Shown: positions 36,740-45,545 of the stretch, piece by piece | How the letters are laid out: each line of letters starts with the position of its first letter | Position numbering within the stretch: the first letter of the stretch is position 1 | NCBI RefSeq assembly: GCF_020181035.1 | Contig: NZ_JAIQYY010000006.1 | Span: 296,245-360,244 of the forward strand | Direction: 5' to 3' | Source: Streptomyces sp. CoH27 | Lineage (GTDB): Bacteria; Actinomycetota; Actinomycetes; Streptomycetales; Streptomycetaceae | DNA length: 64,000 nt | Made by a program: the position numbers and the translations under genes | The notes under the pieces: model-generated | Database searches by the model: none | Seen by the model: only the letters and a program-made list of their open reading frames with translations | What the model was told of the DNA's origin: nothing

Positions 36740-37483
36740 ATGATCAGCGAGTGGAGCACTGCGGCCGGCCGGACCCTCAGAGCGGTGCGGAGCACCTCGG
36801 CGCCCCTCACCTACGGCCTCATCGCCCTGTGCTGTCTGCTCTTCGTCCTCGGCCCGGCCTCCGGACTCACCCCGGCCTACGGCTCCGGGGACGCCCTCGC
36901 GGCCGCGCAGCGGGCCTACTTCCGGCACTGGGGCGTGGTGCCGGCCGAGCTGTTCCACGGGCCGGCCCGCGAGGCCCTCACACCCGCCACGGCCCTGTTC
37001 GTGCACGGCAGCTGGGTCCATCTGCTCGGCAACATGCTCTTCCTCTTCGTCTTCGGGGCGATGACCGAGGAACGCATGGGCCGCGTCGAGTTCACGCTCT
37101 TCTACGCCGGCTGCGGCTACCTGGCCCTGCTGGGGTACGCGGTCGCCAACGCCGGCTCCGAGCAGTCGCTGGTGGGTGCCTCCGGGGCGATCTCGGCGGT
37201 CCTCGGTGCCTTTCTGTATCTCTTCCCCCGGGCCCGGGTGACCAGCCTTCTGCCGTTCCTGCTCTTCCTGCCGCTGCGGTTCCCCGCATGGGTCGTGCTG
37301 CCGTTCTGGGCGGCGGTGCAGTGGGCGGCGGCCGAGCAGGCCTCCGACGGGCCCGGGGTGGCGTATCTGGCGCATCTGGTGGGGTTCGGGCTGGGGTTCC
37401 TCTACGCGTGGGTGCGTTACGGACGTGGGACTAGAGTGAAGTGCACCGCAGCTCCGGCACCCGAGGGAGAGAACCAGCCGTGA
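36740..37483 (+). CDS. Rhomboid-family intramembrane serine protease
   Basis: This 247-residue protein has six or so transmembrane helices. The rhomboid catalytic dyad is Ser148 in VGASGAISAVLGA and His212 in VAYLAHLVGFGLG. The HLLGNMLFL motif (His94 and Asn98) stabilises the oxyanion in family members. It should cleave transmembrane substrates within the membrane; the substrate is unknown. No strong Shine-Dalgarno precedes the ATG at 36740. It overlaps the following AsnC-type gene by 4 bases (GTGA), so the two are translated together. Confidence 0.9.
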   Translation: MISEWSTAAGRTLRAVRSTSAPLTYGLIALCCLLFVLGPASGLTPAYGSGDALAAAQRAYFRHWGVVPAELFHGPAREALTPATALFVHGSWVHLLGNMLFLFVFGAMTEERMGRVEFTLFYAGCGYLALLGYAVANAGSEQSLVGASGAISAVLGAFLYLFPRARVTSLLPFLLFLPLRFPAWVVLPFWAAVQWAAAEQASDGPGVAYLAHLVGFGLGFLYAWVRYGRGTRVKCTAAPAPEGENQP

Positions 37484-37761
37484 TCACCGCGATCGTCCTC
37501 ATCAAGACCAGCGTGGACCGGATCCCCGAGATCGCGGAGCAGATCGCTTCGCTGGAGTCGGTGAGCGAGGTTTTCTCCGTCACGGGCACCTATGACCTGA
37601 TCGCAATGGTCCGGGTGCGCCGGCATGAGGACCTGGCGGACGTCATCCCCGGCCGGATCAGCAAGATCCCCGGCGTGGAGGCCACGGACACGCATGTGGC
37701 GTTCCGGACGTACTCGCAGCACGACCTTGAGGCGGCCTTCGCGATCGGGCTGGACTCCTGA
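37480..37761 (+). CDS. Stand-alone Lrp/AsnC effector-binding (RAM) domain protein
   Basis: This 93-residue protein is the alpha/beta RAM domain of Lrp/AsnC regulators without a DNA-binding domain (ITAIVLIKTSVDRIPEIAEQ, FSVTGTYDLIAMVRVR, VEATDTHVAFRTYS). Stand-alone versions typically bind amino acids and modulate partner proteins. The GTG start at 37480 overlaps the rhomboid stop and follows GAGGGAGAG. Its partner is unknown. Confidence 0.9.
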   Translation: MITAIVLIKTSVDRIPEIAEQIASLESVSEVFSVTGTYDLIAMVRVRRHEDLADVIPGRISKIPGVEATDTHVAFRTYSQHDLEAAFAIGLDS

Positions 37762-37797
37762 TCGACTGAAAGCCGCCTCGAACGGGGGTTCAGTCCC

Positions 37798-39159
37798 TCA
37801 CACCGCCGGGACGCAGCGGCCGTCCTCCGTGCGGTACGTCCACCGGGCGCCCTCGGTCACCAGTTCCCGCACCGCCGTCACGAAGCGGTCCACGTGCTCG
37901 TCGGGGGTGCCGGCGCCGAAGCTCACGCGGATGGCGTTGAGGGACTTCTCCCCCGGCGCCGCCTCGGGGGCGCCGCACTCGCCCTGGGTCTGCGGGTCGC
38001 TGCCGAGCAGGGTGCGGACCAGGGGGTGGGCGCAGAAGAGGCCGTCGCGGACGCCGATGCCGTACTCGGCGGAGAGCGCGGCGGCGAAGTGGGAGCTGTT
38101 CCAGCCCTCCACCACGAAGGAGATCACGCCGACGCGCGGGGCGTCGTCCCCGAACAGCGACAGCACCTTCACCTGCGGGACCTCGGCCAGACCCGCCCGG
38201 ACCTTGCCGATCAGGTACTGCTCGCGGGCGACCAGGGTCTCCCAGCCGGCCTCGGTGAGCGCCTTGCAGGCCGACGCGATGGAGTAGGCGCCGATGACGT
38301 TCGGCGAGCCCGCCTCGTGCCGGGCGGCGCTCTCGTGCCACTCCACGGCCACTCCCCCGTCGGGGCGCCGGGTCACCTTGCGGCTGGCGCCGCCGCCCGC
38401 GAGGTACGGCTCGGCCGCGCGCAGCCAGTCGGCGCGGCCCGCGAGGACACCGGAGCCGAAGGGGGCGTACAGCTTGTGCCCGGAGAAGGCGACCCAGTCG
38501 ACGTCCAGGTCGCGGACGTCCACCGGGTGGTGCGGGGCGAGCTGGGCGGCGTCCAGGACGATCCGGGCGCCGTGGGCGTGCGCGGCGGCGGCCAGCTCGC
38601 GCACCGGCCACAGCTCTCCGGTGACATTGGAGGCGCCGGTGACGCACACCAGGGCCGGGCCGTAGGGGTCGCGGTCGGCCAGGGCCCGCTCCAGGGTCTC
38701 CACGGCCTGCCGCGGGGTGCGCGGGGCATCGAGGTACGTGACCTTCGCGTCCTGCCAGGGCAGCAGGGAGGCGTGGTGCTCGGTCTCGAAGACGAAGACC
38801 TCGCAGTCGGCCGGGATCGCCCGGGCCAGCAGGTTCAGGGAGTCGGTCGTGGAGCGGGTGAAGACCACCTGGTCGTCGGCGCAGCAGCCGAGGAACTCGG
38901 CGACCGTCCGGCGGGCGTTCTCGAACAGGTCGGTGGAGAGCTGCGAGAGGTAGCCGGCACCGCGGTGGACGCTGCCGTAGTACGGCGCGTAGGCGGCGAC
39001 GTCGTCCCAGACGCGCTGCAGGGCGGGGGCGCTGGCCGCGTAGTCGAGGGCCGCGTAGGTGACCTCGCCACCGGTGACGAGCGGGACGGTGACATCCCGG
39101 CCCAGAACGGGCAGCGGGGAGCAGACGGACTGGTCGGCGGCAGCGGTGAAGACAGACAT
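37798..39159 (-). CDS. Class V aminotransferase (SufS/cysteine-desulfurase-like), SAM-IV regulated
   Basis: This 453-residue PLP enzyme is of the class V family. The PLP-Lys is Lys229 in VDWVAFSGHKLYAPFGSG, with VLDAAQLAPH holding the PLP-binding Asp before it. Cys376 in GVRDGLFCAHPLV stands where SufS-type desulfurases have the active-site Cys. Arg in NAIRVSFGAG ends the fold. It may be a cysteine desulfurase, a cysteine lyase or an aminotransferase in sulfur amino-acid metabolism. Control by a SAM-sensing riboswitch supports a sulfur or methyl-cycle role. The ATG at 39159 follows GGGAGTTCC. Confidence 0.85.
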   Translation of the reverse strand: MSVFTAAADQSVCSPLPVLGRDVTVPLVTGGEVTYAALDYAASAPALQRVWDDVAAYAPYYGSVHRGAGYLSQLSTDLFENARRTVAEFLGCCADDQVVFTRSTTDSLNLLARAIPADCEVFVFETEHHASLLPWQDAKVTYLDAPRTPRQAVETLERALADRDPYGPALVCVTGASNVTGELWPVRELAAAAHAHGARIVLDAAQLAPHHPVDVRDLDVDWVAFSGHKLYAPFGSGVLAGRADWLRAAEPYLAGGGASRKVTRRPDGGVAVEWHESAARHEAGSPNVIGAYSIASACKALTEAGWETLVAREQYLIGKVRAGLAEVPQVKVLSLFGDDAPRVGVISFVVEGWNSSHFAAALSAEYGIGVRDGLFCAHPLVRTLLGSDPQTQGECGAPEAAPGEKSLNAIRVSFGAGTPDEHVDRFVTAVRELVTEGARWTYRTEDGRCVPAV

Positions 39160-39312
39160 GGGGAACTCCCGTGAGAACGTACGGCGAGAAGGCGTACGGA
39201 AAGAAGAGAAAAGGGGTGCGGAGGCGGGGCTCTGCGGCCCTATCGCATTCGCTTGCTCACGGAAGGCTCCTCGACGACCAGGACCCCTGGCTGATCGAGG
39301 GGTCCGCGCTTG

Positions 39313-39417
39313 CCGTAGACCTCTCTGCCTACGACCTGGTCTTCACCCGGGGCACCCCGCCACGGACGGAGGGTTGCCGGACAGCCGGCCGGGGCCTGAA
39401 GGCTGTCACTCATGACC
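39313..39417 (-). promoter_or_regulatory. SAM-IV riboswitch upstream of the class V aminotransferase
   Basis: Read on the minus strand the element starts GGTCATGAGTGACAGCC, then has a pyrimidine-rich stem, the conserved CCGGCAACCCTCC, GTGGCGGGGTGCCCCGGGTG and AAGACCAGG, and ends with a CGTAG/CTACG hairpin. This order is what I know of the SAM-IV class found in Streptomyces and mycobacteria. GGTC at the start pairs with GACC near the end to form helix P1. A promoter precedes it by only a few bases. Confidence 0.9.
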
Positions 39418-39425
39418 TGGTCAGG

Positions 39426-39455
39426 AAGCTAGCCGAGCTGATCACCGTCACGCAA
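39426..39455 (-). promoter_or_regulatory. Promoter of the SAM-IV riboswitch transcript
   Basis: TTGCGT (39455-39450) and TAGCTT (39431-39426) are separated by 18 bases on the minus strand. The expected start falls about 7 bases later, at the first base or so of the SAM-IV aptamer. Confidence 0.55.
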
Positions 39456-39556
39456 GTCGTGTCCGTATGCCGGGCACGATTCTCCGCAGCGACGGCGATC
39501 AGCCACGACGGCGCGGTCCGGCGGTGCCGGACTCGCCGTCACCCATGGGTGGCCGG

Positions 39557-40621
39557 CTAGCGATTCGTGGCGGCCACCCACCGCTCCAGCGCCTGCCTCG
39601 CCGCACCCGAGTCGATCGACTCGGCGGCCTGGGCCATGCCGGCCCGGATCTGTTCGGTCAGCGAGGCGTCCGCCGGGTTCAGGGCGACCAGGGCCGCCGC
39701 CGAGTTCAGCAGCACGGCGTCCCGGACCGGGCCCCGCTCGCCGTCGAGGAGGCGGCGGGCCACCTCCGCGTTGTGGGCCGGGTCGCCGCCGCGCAGGGCC
39801 TCCAGGGGGACGAGGTCGATGCCCGCCTCGCGCGGGTCGAAGACCTCCTCGGTGACCTTGCCGTCCCTGACGACCCAGACATGGGACGTGGCCGTGGTCG
39901 TCAGCTCGTCCAGGCCGTCGTCGCCGCGGAAGACCAGCGCGGAGTTGCCGCGCTCCGCGAGCACGCCCGCGACGATCGGCGCCTCCCGCGCGACGGCCAC
40001 GCCGACCGCCTGGGAACGCACCTTCGCCGGGTTGGTCAGCGGACCGAGCAGGTTGAACACCGTCCGGATGCCCAACTGGCCGCGGGCGGCGCCCACATGA
40101 CGCAGCGCCGGGTGGAACTTCACCGCGAAGCAGAAGGTGATGCCGGCCTCGTCGGCGACCTCGGCCACCCGCCGGGGCGTGAGGTCGAGGTTGACGCCCA
40201 GCTTCTCCAGGACGTCGGAGGCTCCGGAGGCGGAGGAGGCGGCGCGGTTGCCGTGCTTGACCACCTTGGCGCCCGTACCGGCGACGACCAGCGAGGACAT
40301 CGTGGAGATGTTCACCGTCTTCGCCCCGTCACCGCCGGTGCCGACGATGTCGACGGTGCGGCCCGGCACCTCGATCACGTTCGCGTGCTCGTACATCGTG
40401 CGGACCAGACCGGTGATCTCCTCGACCGTCTGGCCCTTGGCCCGCAGCGCCACCGCGAACCCGGCGATCTGCGCGTCGGTCGCCTCTCCGCGCATGATCC
40501 GGTCCATCGCCCACGCGGTGTCGTCGGCGGACAGGTCCTGGCCGCCGAGCAGGCCGTTCAGCAGGGCGGGCCAGGAGCGGCCCGCCGCGGTGTCGCCTCC
40601 AGCGGGGGTCACAGCGCTCAT
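39557..40621 (-). CDS. trpD: Anthranilate phosphoribosyltransferase TrpD
   Basis: This 354-residue enzyme transfers phosphoribose from PRPP to anthranilate in tryptophan synthesis. The hallmarks are the PRPP-binding [59 protein letters not shown] and [11 protein letters not shown]. Length is normal and no fusion is visible. The ATG at 40621 follows CCAGGAG. It is alone, away from trpEG at 10.4 kb, and sits next to the cytochrome bc1 genes as trpD does in mycobacteria. No Trp leader peptide is seen upstream of it. Confidence 0.97.
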   Translation of the reverse strand: MSAVTPAGGDTAAGRSWPALLNGLLGGQDLSADDTAWAMDRIMRGEATDAQIAGFAVALRAKGQTVEEITGLVRTMYEHANVIEVPGRTVDIVGTGGDGAKTVNISTMSSLVVAGTGAKVVKHGNRAASSASGASDVLEKLGVNLDLTPRRVAEVADEAGITFCFAVKFHPALRHVGAARGQLGIRTVFNLLGPLTNPAKVRSQAVGVAVAREAPIVAGVLAERGNSALVFRGDDGLDELTTTATSHVWVVRDGKVTEEVFDPREAGIDLVPLEALRGGDPAHNAEVARRLLDGERGPVRDAVLLNSAAALVALNPADASLTEQIRAGMAQAAESIDSGAARQALERWVAATNR

Positions 40622-40690
40622 AGCCGCTCCTGGGGTGTCGTACCTGCAAAACCAATGGTTGTTCCCCAGCCTATCGGCCCCGGACATGGC

Positions 40691-40755
40691 GAAGGGCCCC
40701 GTCCGGTGGGGGTACCCCCTGCTCTGTTGAGCTTGGGGTACGGACGGGGCCCTTC
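40691..40755 (-). terminator. Terminator at the end of the ctaE-qcrCAB operon
   Basis: GAAGGGCCCCGTCCG (40691-40705) pairs perfectly with 40741-40755, a 15-bp stem with a nested GGGGGTACCCCC hairpin in the loop. It lies between the qcrB stop and the trpD start region, where it should end qcr transcripts and insulate trpD. Confidence 0.75.
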
Positions 40756-40778
40756 AGCGTGGCGTGGCGACGCGTGGA

Positions 40779-42416
40779 TCAGTGGTGGCCGTGGCCGCTC
40801 GTGATCTCCTTGTATTCCTCGACGGTGGCCTTCGGGATCTGGCTGTCCTCGCCGTAGTAGGCGCTGGACAGCTTCACCCGCAGCTTCTCCGAGGCCGGAA
40901 TCTTGCGCTCGACACCGTTCTCGTCGACCGCCGGGCCGACCTGGGCCGGCTCGTACTGGTGGTGAGCCGTGAGGGTGTGCAGCTGCTCCTGGCTGAGCGG
41001 CTCGTGCACCTCGATGAACTCACCGTGCGGCAGGCGCTTGATGATGCCGGTCTCGCGACCGTGCAGCACCTTCTCGCGGTCACGGCGCTGCAGACCCAGG
41101 CAGATCCGCTTGGTGACGATGAACGCGATGACCGGGCCGACGAAGAAGCCGATGCGGACGAACCAGGTGACGTCGTTGATCGACAGGTGGAAGTGGGTGG
41201 CCCACAGGTCGTTGCCACCGCCGACCAGAGTGATCATGTACATCGTCACCCAGGCGACACCGAGGCCGGTACGGGTCGGGGCGTTGCGCGGGCGGTCCAG
41301 GATGTGGTGCTCGCTCTTGTCGCCCGTGACCCAGGACTCGATGAACGGGTAGACCGCCATCGCCGCCAGGACCACACCGAAGATCACCAGCGGGATGAAC
41401 ACGCCCAGGACGAGCGTGTGGCCCCAGATGTTGATCTCCCAGCCCGGCATGAAGCGGATCAGACCCTCGGCGAAGCCCATGTACCAGTCGGGCTGGGCGC
41501 CGGTGGACACCTGGTCCGGACGGTAGGGGCCCATGGCCCAGATCGGGTTGATCTGAGCGACCGCCGCGATGACCGCGATGACACCGAAGACCAGGAAGAA
41601 GAAGCCTCCGGCCTTGGCCATGTACACCGGCAGCAGCGGCATGCCGACGACGTTCTTCTCGCTCTTCCCGGGACCCGCGAACTGCGTGTGCTTGTGGTAG
41701 AAGACCAGGATCAGGTGCGCCACCATCAGGCCGAGCATGATGCCCGGCAGCAGCAGGATGTGGATCGAGTAGAACCGGGCGACGAAGTCATGGCCGGGGA
41801 ACTCGCCGCCGAAGAGGAACATCGAGATGTACGTGCCGACGATCGGCATCGACAGGATCGCGCCCTCGGTGAAGCGCACACCGGTGCCGGAGAGCAGGTC
41901 GTCCGGGAGCGAGTAACCGGTGAAGCCGGTGAACATGCCGAGGACGAACAGCAGGAAGCCGAACAGCCAGTTGATCTCACGCGGCTTGCGGAACGCGCCG
42001 GTGAAGAACACGCGCATCATGTGCACGAACATGCCCGCGAGGAAGATCAGCGCGGCCCAGTGGTGGATCTGCCGGATGAGCAGACCACCACGCACGTCGA
42101 AGGAGATGTGCACGGTCGAGTTGAACGCCTCGGACATCAGCTGTCCCTGGAGCGGGACATACGAGCCGTGGTACACGACCTCGTTCATCGACGGGTGGAA
42201 GAACAGCGTCAGATAGACACCCGTCAGGATGATGATGATGAAGCTGTACATGCACACTTCGCCCAACATGAACGACCAGTGGTCGGGGAAGATCTTGCGC
42301 ATGTTGCTCTTGGCCAGGGAGTAGATCCCCAGGCGGCCGTCGACCCAGTCGGCGACGCGCTCGCCGGCCGGGGCGTTCCCGCGAGAGCGGGAGTTGTCGT
42401 TCGCGTTAGTGCTCAT
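40779..42416 (-). CDS. qcrB: Cytochrome bc1 complex cytochrome b subunit QcrB
   Basis: This 545-residue membrane protein is the quinol-oxidising b subunit of the actinobacterial bc1-aa3 supercomplex. The heme-ligand His residues lie in IRQIHHWAALIFLAGMFVHMMRVF (quoted across the helix) and FYSIHILLLPGIMLGLMVAHL, and the Qo-site motif and helix blocks are present. As usual in actinobacteria the C-terminus is extended by about 120 residues ending in a His-rich EITSGHGHH. The ATG overlaps the qcrA stop by 4 bases. It is the last gene of its operon. Confidence 0.97.
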   Translation of the reverse strand: MSTNANDNSRSRGNAPAGERVADWVDGRLGIYSLAKSNMRKIFPDHWSFMLGEVCMYSFIIIILTGVYLTLFFHPSMNEVVYHGSYVPLQGQLMSEAFNSTVHISFDVRGGLLIRQIHHWAALIFLAGMFVHMMRVFFTGAFRKPREINWLFGFLLFVLGMFTGFTGYSLPDDLLSGTGVRFTEGAILSMPIVGTYISMFLFGGEFPGHDFVARFYSIHILLLPGIMLGLMVAHLILVFYHKHTQFAGPGKSEKNVVGMPLLPVYMAKAGGFFFLVFGVIAVIAAVAQINPIWAMGPYRPDQVSTGAQPDWYMGFAEGLIRFMPGWEINIWGHTLVLGVFIPLVIFGVVLAAMAVYPFIESWVTGDKSEHHILDRPRNAPTRTGLGVAWVTMYMITLVGGGNDLWATHFHLSINDVTWFVRIGFFVGPVIAFIVTKRICLGLQRRDREKVLHGRETGIIKRLPHGEFIEVHEPLSQEQLHTLTAHHQYEPAQVGPAVDENGVERKIPASEKLRVKLSSAYYGEDSQIPKATVEEYKEITSGHGHH

Positions 42417-43471
42417 CCGCGCTCCCAGAATGCAGGACCGACGGGCTCCTCGAAGTCGCCGAGCGCCTGGAGGTAACCGTCACTGTCCACGCCGATGCGC
42501 AGCTGCGGCAGGGCGTGGCCGGCGGGACCGAAGATCACTCGGGCACCGTCGGAGAGGTCGAAGGTGGACTGGTGGCACGGGCACAGCACGTGGTGCGTCT
42601 GCTGCTCGTAGAGCGAGATCGGGCAGCCGACGTGGGTGCAGATCTTCGAGAAGGCGACGATGCCCTGGTGCGACCAGTCGAGCTCGCGCTTGTCCTTGAT
42701 GTTGTCGGGCTGGAGCCGGACGATCATCAGGGCGGCCTTGGCGATCTCGTTCTGGAAGTCCTCGTTGGTCTCCTCCAGGCCGTCCGGCTTGGCGAAGGTG
42801 AGGGAGCCGACGGCGACGTCCTCGGGACGCAGCGGCTGGTTCGTGTTCATGTTGACCAGGCGCTTGCCGTTGGCCCACAGGGTGTGCCGCAGCTTGGACT
42901 TCGGCGCCGGGCCGAGACCGCCGAGCAGGAAGACCGCGGAGAGCGGCATCAGGGTCAGCGCGCCGAACATCGTGTTGCGGATCAGCTTGCGCCGGCCGAG
43001 ACCGGACTCCTCGGCACCCTGGCGGAAGTCGTCCATGACCTTCGCCTTGAGCTCCGGCGAGGCCTCGATCGCGTGCCGCTCGTCGGCCATCTCCACGTCG
43101 GACATCAGGGTGCGGGCCCAGTGGACCGCGCCCGCGCCGATGCAGAACAGCGCCGTGCCGAGGGTCAGACCCAGCGCGAAGTTCAGCGCGCTGATGTGCC
43201 CGATCGGGAAGACGAAGATCGACTTGTCGTGCGGGATCGCCAGGTAGGCGGCGATGAAGCCGACGGTGGCCAGCATCGACACCGTGAACAGCAGGGCGAC
43301 GACGCGCTCGGACCGCTTGGCGGCCCGCTCGTCGATGTCCTGGATACGGTGCTCGTGCGGGGGCAGGCCCGGGTCGGCGAACGGGTTCTTCTCGTCCGCC
43401 ACGCTCACGGCGCCGTGCGCGTGCTCCTGCTCAGCGGGCAGGTTCTCTTCTGGAATGTCTTGGCTACTCAT
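42413..43471 (-). CDS. qcrA: Rieske iron-sulfur subunit QcrA
   Basis: This 352-residue subunit carries the Rieske [2Fe-2S] domain: KICTHVGCPISLYEQ and HHVLCPCHQSTFDLSDG provide two Cys and two His ligands. It has three predicted transmembrane helices (residues about 58-78, 93-113 and 167-187), the actinobacterial form rather than the single-anchor form. GPAGHALPQL closes the cluster pocket. The gene overlaps qcrC and qcrB by 4 bases each, giving strict translational coupling in the bc1 operon. Confidence 0.97.
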   Translation of the reverse strand: MSSQDIPEENLPAEQEHAHGAVSVADEKNPFADPGLPPHEHRIQDIDERAAKRSERVVALLFTVSMLATVGFIAAYLAIPHDKSIFVFPIGHISALNFALGLTLGTALFCIGAGAVHWARTLMSDVEMADERHAIEASPELKAKVMDDFRQGAEESGLGRRKLIRNTMFGALTLMPLSAVFLLGGLGPAPKSKLRHTLWANGKRLVNMNTNQPLRPEDVAVGSLTFAKPDGLEETNEDFQNEIAKAALMIVRLQPDNIKDKRELDWSHQGIVAFSKICTHVGCPISLYEQQTHHVLCPCHQSTFDLSDGARVIFGPAGHALPQLRIGVDSDGYLQALGDFEEPVGPAFWERG

Positions 43472-44280
43472 GACTTCTTGGCCTTTGCGGTCCGAGCGGC
43501 GACCCAGACGGCGACCGCGATCAGCGCGCCGAGGCCGAAGATCCAGGCGAACAGACCCTCACTGACCGGCCCGATGCCGCCCAGATCCAGACCGCCCGGG
43601 TTCTCCGTCTTGTCGCCGTTGACCGCGTTCAGGTACGCGATGATGTCCTTCTTGTTCTTCGAGGACAGCGTGGTGTCCGGGAAGGACGGCATGTTCTGCG
43701 GGCCCGTCTGCATGGCCTCGTAGATGTGCTTCGGAGCGACACCCTCCAGGCTCGGCGCGAACTTGCCCTTCGTCAGGGCACCGCCCTTGCCGGTGAAGTT
43801 GTGGCACTGCGCGCAGTTGGTGCGGAACAGCTCGCCACCCTTGGCGATGTCCGCGCCGGCCGGGCCGTACTGATCGCTGGTGGGCACGTTCGGGCCGGCG
43901 CCCAGCGAGGCGACGAACGCGGCGAGCTGGTCGATCTGCGTCTGGTTGTAGATGACCTTCTTGCGCGGGACCTGGGCGCCCTGTGAGGTGGCGGCCGGCA
44001 TACGGCCCGTGCCGACCTGGAAGTCGACGGCCGCGGCGCCCACGCCGACCAGGCTCGGCCCGTCGGAGGAGCCCTGGCCACCGGTGCCGTGGCAGCTGGC
44101 GCAGCCGACCTCGTAGAGCTTCTTGCCCTCCTTGATGGTCAGGGACTGGGAGGTTTCATCGGCCTGCGCCTTGCCCGCGGGTGCGAACGCGGCGTACAGC
44201 CCCCCAGTGGCCGCCAGCGCGAGGAGTAGGACGACGACCGCCGCCAGCGGATGGCGTCGTCGTGCGGAGAGCTTTTTCAC
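43468..44280 (-). CDS. qcrC: Diheme cytochrome c subunit QcrC
   Basis: This 270-residue subunit has an N-terminal membrane anchor (LAAVVVLLLALAATGGLYAAF), two c-type heme motifs (CASCH near residue 60 and CAQCH near 160), and a C-terminal anchor helix (FAWIFGLGALIAVAVWVA). The diheme form passes electrons directly from bc1 to aa3 oxidase and replaces soluble cytochrome c. The GTG at 44280 lies 62 bases after ctaE. It overlaps qcrA by 4 bases. Confidence 0.97.
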   Translation of the reverse strand: MKKLSARRRHPLAAVVVLLLALAATGGLYAAFAPAGKAQADETSQSLTIKEGKKLYEVGCASCHGTGGQGSSDGPSLVGVGAAAVDFQVGTGRMPAATSQGAQVPRKKVIYNQTQIDQLAAFVASLGAGPNVPTSDQYGPAGADIAKGGELFRTNCAQCHNFTGKGGALTKGKFAPSLEGVAPKHIYEAMQTGPQNMPSFPDTTLSSKNKKDIIAYLNAVNGDKTENPGGLDLGGIGPVSEGLFAWIFGLGALIAVAVWVAARTAKAKKS

Positions 44281-44342
44281 GGATTACCCCGGTGTCAGGA
44301 TCTTCTGCGTCGATGCTTCTGGATGTGCGGGAGCCGGTCCCG

Positions 44343-44963
44343 CTACTTGATCAGGTAGATCGTGGCGAAGAGGCCGATCCAGACCACGTCGACGAAGTGC
44401 CAGTAGTAGGACACGACGATGGCGGCGGTCGCCTGCTCGTGAGTGAACCTCTTGGCCATGTAGGTGCGGCCGAGGACCAGCAGGAAGGCGATGAGCCCGC
44501 CCGTCACGTGCAGGCCGTGGAAGCCGGTGGTCAGGTAGAACACCGAGCCGTACGGGTCCGAGGACAGCGAGATGCCCTCGTCCTTCACCAGGCTCGTGTA
44601 CTCGTAGATCTGACCGCCGATGAAGATCGCACCCATGATGAAGGTGACGATGAACCACATCCGGAGCTTCTTCACGTCACCGCGCTCGGCCGCGAACACG
44701 CCGAGCTGGCAGGTGAGCGAGGAGAGCACCAGGATCGTGGTGTTCGTCGCCGAGAAGGGCACATTGAGCGCGTCGGCCATGTGCTTCCAGTGCGCCGGAC
44801 CCGTCACCGATCGCAGGGTGAAGTACATCGCGAAGAGGGCCGCGAAGAACATCAGCTCGGAACTCAGCCAGATGATGGTTCCGACGCTGGTGAGGTTCGG
44901 TCGATTGACCGACGGGTGCGCGTGCCCGGTTTCTACTGTCGTTGCTGTCGCCACGACCGACAT
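44343..44963 (-). CDS. ctaE: Cytochrome c oxidase subunit III CtaE
   Basis: This 206-residue membrane protein has five transmembrane helices (for example [20 protein letters not shown], and the C-terminal [20 protein letters not shown]). The family markers are [12 protein letters not shown] and FHGLH. It opens the ctaE-qcrC-qcrA-qcrB operon. The ATG at 44963 lies inside a 21-base near-perfect palindrome (44954-44974), and no good Shine-Dalgarno is seen close to it, so initiation may be regulated or leaderless. Confidence 0.96.
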   Translation of the reverse strand: MSVVATATTVETGHAHPSVNRPNLTSVGTIIWLSSELMFFAALFAMYFTLRSVTGPAHWKHMADALNVPFSATNTTILVLSSLTCQLGVFAAERGDVKKLRMWFIVTFIMGAIFIGGQIYEYTSLVKDEGISLSSDPYGSVFYLTTGFHGLHVTGGLIAFLLVLGRTYMAKRFTHEQATAAIVVSYYWHFVDVVWIGLFATIYLIK

Positions 44964-45129
44964 TATGTCGGTCGCTTATCCCGCCCTCACTCCGGGGGGT
45001 GCCGTTCGGAGTGTTGCTGCCCGCCGAACCAGTGTTGACGTGGTGTTCATGGGGACTTCGACGGGAGTAACATCCGGCCGAACGGCCCTGTCCGTCCCGT
45101 CCGTACGACGCTGACGTCCCGGAGGAACC

Positions 45130-45531
45130 ATGCAGCCGACCGCCACCGTGCTGGTCTACAGCGACGACTCCAACACCCGCGAGCAGGTACGGATGGCCGC
45201 TGGCCGCAGGCCGGCTCCTGACGTCCCCTTCGTCGAGTTCGTGGAGTGTGCGACGCCCGGCGCCGTGCTGCGTGAGCTGGACAAGGGCGGGATCGACGTC
45301 TGTGTGCTCGACGGTGAGGCCGTGCCGATGGGGGGCATGGGGGTGTGCCGGCAGATCAAGGACGAGGTGTTCAACTGCCCGCCGGTGCTGCTGCTCATGG
45401 GCCGGCCTCAGGACGCGTGGCTGGCCACGTGGAGCCGGGCCGATGCCGCGGTGACCCTTCCGGTGGACCCTGTCGAGTTCGCCGCCTCGCTCGCTTCCCT
45501 GCTGCGGCACAAGCGGTTGTTGAGCGCGTAG
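45130..45531 (+). CDS. Degenerate response-regulator receiver protein
   Basis: This 133-residue single-domain protein has a CheY-like fold. The acidic pair (Asp12, Asp13 in VYSDDSN) and the phosphoacceptor Asp61 (DVCVLDGEAVPMGG) are present. The conserved Thr/Ser after strand 4 is Gly91 (LLLMGRP), and the invariant Lys before Pro is Leu110 (VTLPVDP). Phosphorelay switching is therefore doubtful and it may act as a pseudo-receiver. No kinase or output domain is nearby. The ATG at 45130 follows CCGGAGG. It is divergent from ctaE and converges on the transpeptidase gene. Confidence 0.85.
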   Translation: MQPTATVLVYSDDSNTREQVRMAAGRRPAPDVPFVEFVECATPGAVLRELDKGGIDVCVLDGEAVPMGGMGVCRQIKDEVFNCPPVLLLMGRPQDAWLATWSRADAAVTLPVDPVEFAASLASLLRHKRLLSA

Positions 45532-45545
45532 GAGCTCGGGGCGCC

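Noticed and set aside
37798..39159. Assignment of the class V aminotransferase as SufS of a suf operon
   Set aside because: No sufB, sufC, sufD or sufU is adjacent, and SAM-IV control argues for a different role.
39557..40621. A second trp attenuator upstream of trpD
   Set aside because: No leader ORF with Trp codons was found between the qcrB terminator and trpD.
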